Positions 14,283 to 21,001 of a DNA stretch of 32,536 bases are shown here, piece by piece. The notes under the pieces were generated by a model, which saw nothing but the letters and a program-made list of their open reading frames with translations, was not told the DNA's origin and did no database searches. How positions within the stretch are numbered: the stretch's first letter is position 1; the number at the start of each line of letters is the position of its first letter. A program made the position numbers and the translations under genes. This DNA is from a virus, in the IMG/VR virus record IMGVR_UViG_3300038491_000032, positions 1 through 32,536 of that record; one strand, given 5' to 3'.

Positions 14283-14582
14283 ATGAATACAAGAGATAAG
14301 ATGGCAGAAATGGAAGAAGAAGCAAGAGACAAGAGAATGAATATAATTGCACAGAATGGCAACGAGGGGCTTAATTACTACACACCTGCCCACTATGACA
14401 ACTCAGAGGGTTCTTTATATAAGATAGCTTTATTGCGTGGATGGAATCCCTATCTGTTCGATATTGTGAAACGTTTGGAGCGTTCGGAAAAAAAAGGCGA
14501 ATTTGTTACAGATTTGAAAAAATCAAAAAAAGTTATAGATTTGTGGTTAAATGAAAATAATAAACATTTTAAATTAAAATAG
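14283..14582 (+). CDS. DUF3310-like nucleotide/kinase-associated phage protein
   Basis: In this 99-residue protein the second half, YYTPAHYDN then SLYKIALLRGWNPYLFDIVKRLERSEKKGEFVTDLKKSKKVIDLWLNE, resembles DUF3310. That family usually reads PxHY, then a helix with KYxxRxxKK, then DLxKAxxYLDxL. The family is common in phages, its function is unclear, and its members are often near nucleotide-metabolism or recombination genes. The N-terminal acidic helix (RDKMAEMEEEARDKRM) is an extension. The family link is moderate. Confidence 0.65.
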   Translation: MNTRDKMAEMEEEARDKRMNIIAQNGNEGLNYYTPAHYDNSEGSLYKIALLRGWNPYLFDIVKRLERSEKKGEFVTDLKKSKKVIDLWLNENNKHFKLK

Positions 14583-14714
14583 ATGGAAGTAGAAGTGCAA
14601 AAAGTTAGTAAAGATAGGTTTAATCTAGTTGTAAACGGAACAGTAGTCCTGCAAGCAATTGAGAGAAGTGAGGTAAGATATATAATCCAAGAGTTAGACA
14701 ATAAAATTAGTTAA
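14583..14714 (+). CDS. Small hypothetical protein, 43 residues
   Basis: The ATG at 14583 follows the preceding stop directly, and the TAA at 14712-14714 is one base before the ERF gene start. The product (MEVEVQKVSKDRFNLVVNGT, then VLQAIERSEVRYIIQELDNKIS) reads as two strands and a helix. Tight packing between two genes of the same direction supports coding. Function is unknown. Confidence 0.6.
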   Translation: MEVEVQKVSKDRFNLVVNGTVVLQAIERSEVRYIIQELDNKIS

Positions 14715-14715
14715 G

Positions 14716-15267
14716 ATGAATACATTAGAAAAATTAGCAGCAATACAAGTAGAATTAAAAGCACCGAAAAACCAATACAATGCTTTCGGTAAATATAAGT
14801 ACAGAAACGCAGAGGGCATCGTTGAAGCCTTAAAACCATTGCAGGTAAAGTATAAAGTCAGCTTTTCCTCATCAGACGAGATAGTATCAATAGGAAATAT
14901 TATTTACATAGATACTACTGCTATTATGGTTGATTGTGAAACTAACGAAACAGTTGAGCGTAAGGGGCAAGCTATTATAGATTTCGATGCAAAAGGTATG
15001 CAGATGCCACAAAGAACAGGAGCAGCGAGTTCTTACAGTAAAAAGTATGCTTACGGTAACTTATTGTTAATTGATGACACTAAAGATAGTGATGCAGTTA
15101 ATGAACACGATAAGACAGCAACAACATCACTACCAACATTAAATAAAAATAGTGAAGCATATAAAAAGGCTGCTGACTACATTAAAAAGGGAGGTTCTAT
15201 TGCCAAGGTTGAGTTGAAATATACTTTAACAAAAGAGGTAAAAGAATTATTAAATACCCTAAAGTAA
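14716..15267 (+). CDS. erf: ERF-family single-strand annealing protein
   Basis: This 183-residue protein has the ERF core: KLAAIQVELKAPKNQYNAFGKYKYRNAEGI near the start (the NxFxxYKYR pattern), a beta-rich middle, and QRTGAASSYSKKYAYGNLLLIDD (about 98-120), the usual end of the core. ERF proteins anneal complementary single strands and act with an exonuclease in phage recombination and recombination-dependent replication. The C-terminal part has a Thr/Asn-rich linker and a small helical end (YIKKGGSIAKVELKYTLTKEV). An exonuclease lies 1.9 kb downstream and an SSB-like gene directly follows, completing a recombination set. Confidence 0.88.
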   Translation: MNTLEKLAAIQVELKAPKNQYNAFGKYKYRNAEGIVEALKPLQVKYKVSFSSSDEIVSIGNIIYIDTTAIMVDCETNETVERKGQAIIDFDAKGMQMPQRTGAASSYSKKYAYGNLLLIDDTKDSDAVNEHDKTATTSLPTLNKNSEAYKKAADYIKKGGSIAKVELKYTLTKEVKELLNTLK

Positions 15268-15281
15268 GAGATAAAAAGAGT

Positions 15282-15290
15282 TATATTTAC
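15282..15290 (+). promoter_or_regulatory. Probable -7 promoter element before the SSB-like gene
   Basis: TATATTTAC at 15282-15290 fits TAnnTTTG except for the last G and precedes the ATG at 15316 by 25 bases. No clear -33 TTG is visible. With the terminator at 15648-15694 it would make the SSB-like gene an independent unit. Confidence 0.55.
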
Positions 15291-15315
15291 ATTAAATTAA
15301 ATTAAATTATAAGAT

Positions 15316-15636
15316 ATGGAGATTACAGGATTAATTAAGGTAATAGGCGAAACGCAGACAGTAGGTTCTAACAACTTTCAAAAACGTGAATTAGTTGTAA
15401 CAACTGAAGATAGGTATCCGCAGGATATACTAATCGAGTTTGCCAAAGACAATTGCGAAAAGCTAAATACTTATAAGGTTGGCGAGAGAGTAAACGTAAG
15501 CATTAATTTAAGAGGTAGGGAATGGATTAACCCCGAGGGTGTTGCAAGATACTTCAACTCTATTCAAGGTTGGAGGATTCAAAAAGCAGAGTTAGCTGAT
15601 TCACCAAAAGCGGAGGTAGAAGATTTACCTTTTTAA
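15316..15636 (+). CDS. SSB-like protein (DUF3127 type)
   Basis: This 106-residue protein has an OB-fold pattern: MEITGLIKVIGETQTVGSNNFQKRELVV, EDRYPQDILIEFAKDNCEKL, YKVGERVNVSINLRGREW and a final NSIQGWRIQK. DUF3127 proteins with this pattern replace SSB in many Bacteroidota phages. The C-terminus ends in EVEDLPF, an acidic tip with a terminal Phe as in classical SSB tails that recruit replication and repair proteins. It binds single-stranded DNA in replication and recombination, inferred from the family. It has its own candidate promoter and terminator, which would allow high expression. Confidence 0.87.
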   Translation: MEITGLIKVIGETQTVGSNNFQKRELVVTTEDRYPQDILIEFAKDNCEKLNTYKVGERVNVSINLRGREWINPEGVARYFNSIQGWRIQKAELADSPKAEVEDLPF

Positions 15637-15647
15637 TAACTAAATCA

Positions 15648-15694
15648 AACATCATTTGCAAAAACTTGGGGGAGGGGCGCAAATGGTGTTTTTT
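15648..15694 (+). terminator. Intrinsic terminator with G-rich loop
   Basis: AACATCATTTGC (15648-15659) pairs with GCAAATGGTGTT (15679-15690) over 12 positions with one G-U pair, followed by T residues to 15694. The loop contains GGGGGAGGGG (15668-15677), a rare G-run in this genome. It lies 11 bases after the SSB-like stop. Confidence 0.8.
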
Positions 15695-15701
15695 ACTTTT
15701 T

Positions 15702-16181
15702 ATGACATTTAAAGAACGTATTTTATTAGAAGAGTTGAGGGTTTTGAGCTTCTTTAACAACATTGAAAATTGCAGTATTTTTGATATGGTTAATGATAGT
15801 TACAAACCTTTTGATGCTTTAGTATTTAAGGATAAAGGAAAGCCTACAGAGGTTAGAATGATTGTTGAAGCTAAGGTTCGAGGGTTTAAAAGCGATAAGT
15901 ATAAAGGCGGTTTATTGCTCGAAAAAAAGAAGCGAGATGCCATCTTAAATGAATTAAAGGAGTTTAGAGCAAGGGGGAAAAATAAGACCTATAAAGCATA
16001 CTATTTAGTTTGCTGCGATGACAAAGATATGTTGTTTAATTTAGAGAGTGATTTTGGCAGCATTATCTATATGAATTGCCCGAAAGCAACAGCAAGCAAC
16101 GGAAACAACGAGATGATTAAAAAGGAATGTTATATGATAGATTTATCTAAGTCTGTAAAAACTATTAAGAATGAATATTGA
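15702..16181 (+). CDS. PD-(D/E)XK nuclease, resolvase-like
   Basis: The ATG at 15702 is preferred because an upstream GTG-type start at 15666 would lie inside the terminator hairpin. The product has 159 residues. The nuclease core is visible: PFDALVF with D38, then RMIVEAKVR with E56 and K58, then a Lys-rich helix (YKGGLLLEKKKRDAILNEL). Proteins like this act as small phage endonucleases or Holliday-junction resolvases, processing branched DNA before packaging. The exact substrate is unknown. Its end overlaps the sigma-factor start by 11 bases. Confidence 0.75.
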   Translation: MTFKERILLEELRVLSFFNNIENCSIFDMVNDSYKPFDALVFKDKGKPTEVRMIVEAKVRGFKSDKYKGGLLLEKKKRDAILNELKEFRARGKNKTYKAYYLVCCDDKDMLFNLESDFGSIIYMNCPKATASNGNNEMIKKECYMIDLSKSVKTIKNEY

Positions 16182-16701
16182 TTTTTTAAGTATGCTAGCC
16201 AAGTACCACGACACTTGGATTTCACACGCAATTTCTTTAGGTGCTAAAAAATCTTTCGCAGAAGATGTTGTTCAAAATACCTATTTAAAGCTGCATAAGT
16301 ACGCCAACTATCATAAGGTTATTGCAGTAAATGGTGAGCCAAATTATGGTTATGTGTATTTAACTATTAGAAGCGAGGTGATGAACCACTACAACAAAAA
16401 GAAGCGAGAAGCAAAAGTTGTTAGCTATGATTTCACTTTTACAGAAGATGAGCCTAATATGGAAAAACACGAAAAGAACCACGAGTTATTCCTAAAGACT
16501 GAACAAATATTAGACAGTTTGGATTGGTACAGTGCAAGCCTATTTAGAATGTACAGAGATACGGGAAAATCTTACAGAGCCATTGGGCGGGAAACGGGTA
16601 TTTGTTATGTATCTATTCATAATACGATAAATCTTGTAAAAGATGCTTTAAAGGAAGAGTTAAGCGATTGGTATAATAAAAACATAAGAGATGACGATTA
16701 A
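16171..16701 (+). CDS. ECF-like sigma factor
   Basis: This 176-residue protein looks like a minimal two-domain sigma-70 factor. The first part has AEDVVQNTYLKLHKY (about 30-44), the core-binding region 2 pattern, followed by YGYVYLTIRSEVMNHYNKKKRE. The C-terminal part has a region-4 helix-turn-helix: YRDTGKSYRAIGRETGICYVSIHNTINLVKDAL. Such proteins direct RNA polymerase to phage-specific promoters and in phages usually control middle or late genes. It overlaps the gene before by 11 bases and the gene after by 11 bases. The promoter it recognises is unknown; the conserved blocks of the long inverted repeats are candidates. Confidence 0.82.
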   Translation: MNIDFLSMLAKYHDTWISHAISLGAKKSFAEDVVQNTYLKLHKYANYHKVIAVNGEPNYGYVYLTIRSEVMNHYNKKKREAKVVSYDFTFTEDEPNMEKHEKNHELFLKTEQILDSLDWYSASLFRMYRDTGKSYRAIGRETGICYVSIHNTINLVKDALKEELSDWYNKNIRDDD

Positions 16702-17143
16702 GGAAATAAAAAAAAGGATTAAAGACTACACAGGGGATAAAAGGAGTTTAGTCTATAGAAGTTTAAAAGAAGAGTTGAAGATTGCAGAAAGTCAGCAAGA
16801 TGGGTTAGGTGATAAGGTTGAAAAGATTACAAAAGCAACGGGAATTAAAAAAGTTGTTGATACAGTTGCAAAAGCTTTAGATGTTGATTGCGGTTGTGAT
16901 GAGCGTAAAGAGAAGTTAAACAGCTATTCAAGAAACAAAGTAGTTGATTGCCCAACGCAGGAGGAATACATTTATTTAGATGACTTCTTTAAAACCTATA
17001 AAGGTAAGGTAAGCGTAGAGCAGCAGAAAGAGTTGCTAACAATCTACAACAGAATCTTTAAACGAAATAAACAGATGACAAGTTGCAACCTATGCTTTAA
17101 GCCTGTTATTAACAATTTAGAAACAATATACAAAAACTATTAA
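16691..17143 (+). CDS. Cys-containing hypothetical phage protein
   Basis: This 150-residue protein has three recognisable parts: a basic N-terminus (MTIKEIKKRIKDYTGDKRS), a central DKVEKITKATGIKKVVD followed by DCGCDERKEKLN, and a C-terminal helical part with SCNLCFKPV. The CGC and CxxC pairs could bind a metal ion together. The DCGCDKRKxxLN pattern recurs in Bacteroidota phage proteins to my memory, usually near terminase genes. Function is unknown. It overlaps the sigma-factor gene by 11 bases and lies directly before the exonuclease. Confidence 0.72.
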   Translation: MTIKEIKKRIKDYTGDKRSLVYRSLKEELKIAESQQDGLGDKVEKITKATGIKKVVDTVAKALDVDCGCDERKEKLNSYSRNKVVDCPTQEEYIYLDDFFKTYKGKVSVEQQKELLTIYNRIFKRNKQMTSCNLCFKPVINNLETIYKNY

Positions 17144-17144
17144 A

Positions 17145-17921
17145 ATGAGATTACTAAACAATATAGAATACAACAAAGATGAATTGATAAAGAAGATGTA
17201 TGATGACTCTTTTTATTATGGATTTTTAGGACAGCACGCTTTAAGTAGTAGTAGCTGCAAACATTTATTAAAAGGGGAATTAGATTACCATAAATCATTA
17301 ACTCAAACACAGCAAAAGATACAAGCTTTTAGAGACGGTGGGTTAATTCATTTAGCAGTGTTAGAACCCGACAAGTTTAATGCGTTGCACGTGGTTAGCG
17401 GAACTAAAGCGGGCAAATCATTTAAAGATGCAGTTGTGGAGTATGGATATGATAATGTATTCACCTCATCAGAAATGGAAAAAGCACAAAGAGTGTCAGA
17501 GAAGTTATTTGATTGTAAAGATATTGCCAACATAATTAATGGTTGTCAAAAAGAGATACCTGCAATAGCAAATATAGGCGGCGTACCGTTTAGGGGTAAA
17601 GCTGATTTATTAGATGGGTTTACAGTTTTAGATTTAAAGACTACGGCAGATTTAAGGAATTTTGAAAGTAGTGCAAGAAATTTTAACTACGATATACAAG
17701 TGGCAATCTATTTAGAGTTGTTTGATGCTATTGATTTTAAATTTATCGCAATTGATAAAAAGACTTTAGATATTGGGTTTTATGAGGTTAGTGAAGATTT
17801 TATAAATACGGGTAAAGCTAAGTTAAATAAGTGTATTACGACATTCAACAACTATAGAGCGAATAAAGAAGAGTTTAGCAAAATTAATACAAAAGATTTA
17901 TATGTCAAGGGAAAGCTATAA
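17145..17921 (+). CDS. RecE/PDDEXK-type exonuclease
   Basis: This 258-residue enzyme fits the exonuclease group of RecE and Bacteroidota phage PDDEXK_1 proteins that resect double-stranded ends for annealing. The motifs are GGLIHLAVLEP with H69, then FRGKADLLDGFTVLDLKTT with D154, D163 and K165 as the expected metal-binding and catalytic residues, then NYDIQVAIYLELF, the Gln/Tyr motif. Length is normal for a stand-alone domain. Together with the ERF annealing protein and the SSB-like protein it gives a phage recombination system. It overlaps the next gene by 20 bases. Confidence 0.87.
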   Translation: MRLLNNIEYNKDELIKKMYDDSFYYGFLGQHALSSSSCKHLLKGELDYHKSLTQTQQKIQAFRDGGLIHLAVLEPDKFNALHVVSGTKAGKSFKDAVVEYGYDNVFTSSEMEKAQRVSEKLFDCKDIANIINGCQKEIPAIANIGGVPFRGKADLLDGFTVLDLKTTADLRNFESSARNFNYDIQVAIYLELFDAIDFKFIAIDKKTLDIGFYEVSEDFINTGKAKLNKCITTFNNYRANKEEFSKINTKDLYVKGKL

Positions 17922-18189
17922 AAGAGATAGGTTGTTTGCATTTTGCGATGCGTTTAGAGATTTTTACGAATATATGTTTCATCACAACGACCACATATCG
18001 CTGTATTTATATGGGCTAATGCTGCAAGATGATATTGATATGTTTGTTGAGGTTGAAAATTACGCTTATGCACACGGCTACTCTTTAGCATTGAAATTAT
18101 TAAAAAGAAATATAGATAGCGGGCGGTGGCAGGATTCAGAAGATTTTGCTGCCGACTTTATAAAAATAGATATATCCTCATTAACTTAA
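17902..18189 (+). CDS. Hypothetical protein before the terminase genes
   Basis: This 95-residue protein is rich in Phe, Tyr and acidic residues: FAFCDAFRDFYEYMFHHNDH, LYLYGLMLQDDIDMFVEVENYAYAHGYSLALKLL. It appears fully helical, has no signal peptide and is not recognised. The start overlaps the exonuclease gene by 20 bases. The unusual aromatic content might reflect a protein-binding surface, for example an inhibitor of a host enzyme, but nothing supports a target. Confidence 0.68.
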   Translation: MSRESYKRDRLFAFCDAFRDFYEYMFHHNDHISLYLYGLMLQDDIDMFVEVENYAYAHGYSLALKLLKRNIDSGRWQDSEDFAADFIKIDISSLT

Positions 18190-18239
18190 TGGGGGTTTCT
18201 TGTTTATATAGTCAATTAGTCAGCTAAATAAAAACTAAA

Positions 18240-18578
18240 ATGAAAGAGCCAAAGAAAACAAAAGACGGCAAAATAGATAAGAGGTCTTTTAACAGAGGTA
18301 AAAAAGGGAACAAAGGAGGTAGACCACACAAAGCGTTGGAACTACAAGCAAGGGAGCAGATAATGAAAGCCTTAAAAACGCTGTACAATACAGAAGTTGA
18401 TGAGGTTGCTAAGACTGAATTAGTAGGGCAACTGCTTGAACATAGTGGAGGGCAATTATTTTTAGGTGGTCACATATTCGGGAAGCCTACTGATAAGCTA
18501 GAATTAGGCGGGGGTGAAGAGCCAATACAAATAAAGTTAGCAGATTTAGTAAGTTTTAAAAAAAATAAGGGTGAGTAA
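18240..18578 (+). CDS. terS: Small terminase subunit (candidate)
   Basis: This 112-residue protein is basic at the start (MKEPKKTKDGKIDKRSFNRG), then GNKGGRPHKALELQAREQIMKALKTLY, then helices with TELVGQLLEHSGGQLFLGG and a tail with EEPIQIKLADLVSFKKNKGE. The GGRPxKA N-terminus followed by short helices is common in small terminase or packaging-associated proteins of Bacteroidota phages. It lies directly before the large terminase, overlapping it by eight bases, the typical position. Small terminases bind the packaging start site; DNA specificity cannot be read here. Confidence 0.7.
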   Translation: MKEPKKTKDGKIDKRSFNRGKKGNKGGRPHKALELQAREQIMKALKTLYNTEVDEVAKTELVGQLLEHSGGQLFLGGHIFGKPTDKLELGGGEEPIQIKLADLVSFKKNKGE

Positions 18579-19788
18579 AATTGAGTTAGTAGATAAATAT
18601 AAACCATTATTCACAACTGCCGATAGATATGTAATTGCAACAGGTGGGCGTGGCTCTTCTAAATCATTCAGTATCACTACCTATTTAGTGTTGCTAAGTA
18701 TGGAGGAAAACCACGTTATACTGTTTACCCGTTACTCTATGACCTCAGCACATATTTCTATTATACCCGAGTTTTTAGAGAAGATTGAACTACTTGGATT
18801 GAGTGATTATTTTACAGTAAATAAGACTGAGATAATAAACAATATTAGCGGCAGTAAAATATTATTTAGAGGTATCAAATCTTCAAGCGGCGACCAAACA
18901 GCAAATTTAAAATCTTTGCAAGGTGTTACTATTTGGGTAATGGATGAAGCAGAAGAGTTAAGAGATGAAAATGTATTTGATAAAATCAATTTATCTGTAA
19001 GAAGTTTAGCGAATCCTAATAAGGTTATTTTAATACTAAACCCTGCAACTAAGGAGCATTGGATTTATAGAAGATTCTTTTTAGAAGAGCAAGTATTGGA
19101 GGGTTCAAATATTAGCCAAAATAATACAACCTATATCCACACTACCTACTTAGATAATAAGGATAATTTATCACCATCTTTTGTGGCAGATGTTGAGAAG
19201 ATGAAGCGTAGAGATTACGAGAAGTATAAGCATCAAATTTTAGGGGGTTGGTTAAACAAAGCCGAGGGGGTTATTTACACCAATTGGGTTAAAGGTAAAG
19301 TTCCAAAAGATGCAAAGTATTTAGGTGCGGGTTTAGATTGGGGTTTTTCGAATGACCCAACAGCAATTGTTAAGGTGTACAGATATGATGGTAAAATATA
19401 TTTAAAGGAGTTTCTTTATGAAAAAGGATTGTTAAATAGTCAGATAGCACAGAAGATTAAAAATGATGCAGAAGCTATGAGCGGTGTGATTGTTTGTGAT
19501 AGTGCAGAACCTAAATCTATTGCAGAACTTAGAGCCTATATGCTGCCCGTTGTACCTATTAGGAACAAAAGTATTAAAGGTGGGATTAATATAGTCAAAG
19601 AGTATGATTTAGTAATTGACGGTGTTAATATTGAGGTTGAACTAAACAACTACGTATGGAAAAAAGATAGGGACGGAAACCCACTAGAAGTGCCGGTAGA
19701 TATGTATAACCACATTTTAGATGCAGTTAGATACTTTTTTGTAGAACAATTGTCACAAGCTAACAACGGAAATTATGCGGTCTATTAA
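18571..19788 (+). CDS. terL: Large terminase subunit (ATPase and nuclease)
   Basis: This 405-residue motor packages DNA into the capsid and cuts the concatemer. It starts with GTG. Walker A is GGRGSSKS (25-32), Walker B IWVMDEAEEL with D125 and E126, and the C-terminal RNase-H-like nuclease domain has D256 (GAGLDWGFSNDPTA), D310 (VIVCDSAEP) and D384 (YNHILDAVRYFF). The pattern is that of PBSX/Terminase_3 proteins. Length is near the lower end for the family, but both domains are complete. It is followed by tail genes and not by the portal, which lies on the other side of the circle's join. Confidence 0.95.
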   Translation: MSKIELVDKYKPLFTTADRYVIATGGRGSSKSFSITTYLVLLSMEENHVILFTRYSMTSAHISIIPEFLEKIELLGLSDYFTVNKTEIINNISGSKILFRGIKSSSGDQTANLKSLQGVTIWVMDEAEELRDENVFDKINLSVRSLANPNKVILILNPATKEHWIYRRFFLEEQVLEGSNISQNNTTYIHTTYLDNKDNLSPSFVADVEKMKRRDYEKYKHQILGGWLNKAEGVIYTNWVKGKVPKDAKYLGAGLDWGFSNDPTAIVKVYRYDGKIYLKEFLYEKGLLNSQIAQKIKNDAEAMSGVIVCDSAEPKSIAELRAYMLPVVPIRNKSIKGGINIVKEYDLVIDGVNIEVELNNYVWKKDRDGNPLEVPVDMYNHILDAVRYFFVEQLSQANNGNYAVY

Positions 19789-19825
19789 AACAATATAACC
19801 TCTTTAATGTTTAAAAATAAAAAGG

Positions 19826-20461
19826 ATGATTAAAATAAAAGTACCAACAGAGTTGAATGATTTAACTTTAGGGCAGTATCAAAAATATATAGCTATTGAA
19901 AACCCTACTGAGGTTGACTTGATTAAGTGTTTTATGGGGTATGATGAAGCAACTATTAATAAAATTGACGCAAAAAGTGTAAAGCTAATCGCAGGGGAGA
20001 TTGCTAATGTGTTGAAAAAGGATGCTAAAGAGTTAGAGATGAAGTGTACAATAGGTGATACCAAGTTAGGAATGATACCCGATTTAGATAGTATTACTTA
20101 TGGCGAAAATAAAGACTTAGTACAACTATTAGACGGGTGGGAAAATATGCACTTAGCAATGGCTGTATTATATAGGCCAATAAAGCACGAGATTTTAGGT
20201 AGGTACACAATTGACCCCTACGAAAGTTTAGCCGGAGCAGAAGCAATGAAACAGATGCCTTTAGGTACAGTATTTAGTGCTATGGTTTTTTTTTGGAGTT
20301 TAACGAAAGAATTACTGAGAGTTACCCCGAAATATTTAGAAAAGCAGATGGGGACGGACTTAGCAGTTCAAACCAATTCAGCAGCAAGTGGAACAGTCAT
20401 CAAGAGCTTGTTGCACTTGCTAACGGAGACCTTACAAAAGTTAGAGAAGTTACTAAACTAA
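19826..20461 (+). CDS. Tail assembly chaperone gpG-like, zero-frame product
   Basis: The 211-residue zero-frame product starts MIKIKVPTELNDLTLGQYQKY and has a middle part (YESLAGAEAMKQMPLGTVFSAMVFFWSLTKEL) of the type seen in Bacteroidota tail assembly chaperones. At 20286-20294 a run of nine T residues (codons GTT TTT TTT TGG) is a clear -1 slippery site leading into the frame of the gene at 20293. This is the gpG/gpGT arrangement, in which both the short and the fused protein coat the tape-measure protein before tube assembly. The zero frame itself runs on for 55 residues after the site, so both frames are coding. Confidence 0.82.
   Translation: MIKIKVPTELNDLTLGQYQKYIAIENPTEVDLIKCFMGYDEATINKIDAKSVKLIAGEIANVLKKDAKELEMKCTIGDTKLGMIPDLDSITYGENKDLVQLLDGWENMHLAMAVLYRPIKHEILGRYTIDPYESLAGAEAMKQMPLGTVFSAMVFFWSLTKELLRVTPKYLEKQMGTDLAVQTNSAASGTVIKSLLHLLTETLQKLEKLLN
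20286..20294 (+). other. Programmed -1 ribosomal frameshift site
   Basis: Nine T residues read in the zero frame as GTT TTT TTT TGG and contain the ideal slippery heptamer T TTT TTT (20287-20293). A slip by one base lets ribosomes continue from TTG at 20293 into the second chaperone frame, which is open to 20544. The fused product would be 239 residues. A downstream stimulatory hairpin was not identified by eye. Confidence 0.8.
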
Positions 20462-20544
20462 GTATGCACTTATGCTTTACACATTTAGCCTATTTGGCAG
20501 ATAAGGCAGAATATGATGCAGCACAAATAAAAAAGAAATTTTAA
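20293..20544 (+). CDS. Tail assembly chaperone gpT-like domain, expressed by -1 frameshift
   Basis: The frame has no ATG or good ribosome site at its start and lies 156 codons into the zero-frame gene, so it is best read as the C-terminal extension of a gpGT fusion and not as a separate gene. Its 83 residues include SKWNSHQELVALANGDLTKVREVTKL and THLAYLADKAEYDAAQIKKK. That is the W, LAxGDxxKxxEVTK and coiled helix pattern of the T domain in Bacteroidota phages. In lambda the T part binds the major tail protein while the G part binds the tape measure. The same roles are inferred here. Confidence 0.8.
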   Translation: MEFNERITESYPEIFRKADGDGLSSSNQFSSKWNSHQELVALANGDLTKVREVTKLSMHLCFTHLAYLADKAEYDAAQIKKKF

Positions 20545-20545
20545 G

Positions 20546-21001
20546 ATGAGTAATTTTATAAAAGTAGTTAAATCAATAAAAGGGGAATTGGAATCGAGTC
20601 CATTTATAAACACCATTAGCTATGGTAGTCTATTTGATGTTGATTTGAAGAAGCAAACAATATTTCCTTTAGGGCATTTATCAGTAGATAACGTACAATA
20701 TGGGGAGCAAGTAATTACCTACACTTTTAGCATTTTATGTATGGATTTAGTAGATATTAATAAAGATAGTAATGTGGATGAGGTTATGGGAAATGATAAT
20801 ACAATGTATATTTGGAACACTCAGCAAGCAGTAATAACTAAACTATTAAACACTTTAAAGAATGGTGATATATTAGAAGACGGATTCCAACTGTTAGGAA
20901 ACCCAAACTTAGAACCATTTAAAGAGAGGTTTGGAAACTTGTTAGCAGGTTGGGCTGTAACTTTTGAAATTGAAGTAGCTAACACTATTGACCTATGCTA
21001 A
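20546..21001 (+). CDS. Tail terminator/completion protein candidate
   Basis: This 151-residue protein has a mixed alpha/beta pattern: VVKSIKGELESSPFINTISYG, SLFDVDLKKQTIFPLGHLSV, YTFSILCMDLVDINKDS and ERFGNLLAGWAVTFEIEVANTIDLC. The pairing of IFPLxHxxV and ILCMDxxD is, to my memory, typical of a tail-terminator-like family in Bacteroidota phages. It would cap the tail tube or join it to the head. The order after the chaperone genes and before an HK97 gp10-like gene supports this. The seven-base overlap with the next gene indicates coupled translation. Confidence 0.65.
   Translation: MSNFIKVVKSIKGELESSPFINTISYGSLFDVDLKKQTIFPLGHLSVDNVQYGEQVITYTFSILCMDLVDINKDSNVDEVMGNDNTMYIWNTQQAVITKLLNTLKNGDILEDGFQLLGNPNLEPFKERFGNLLAGWAVTFEIEVANTIDLC

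Noticed and set aside
15668-15677. G-quadruplex from the GGGGGAGGGG stretch
   Set aside because: Only two G-runs are present; four are required within a short distance.
15666-15701. Alternative GTG/TTG-type start for the PD-(D/E)XK nuclease
   Set aside because: It lies within the terminator hairpin loop; the ATG at 15702 gives the normal N-terminal helix.
20293-20544. Second chaperone frame as an independent gene starting at TTG 20293
   Set aside because: No ribosome site, start inside a T-run and continuity with the slippery site favour a frameshift product.
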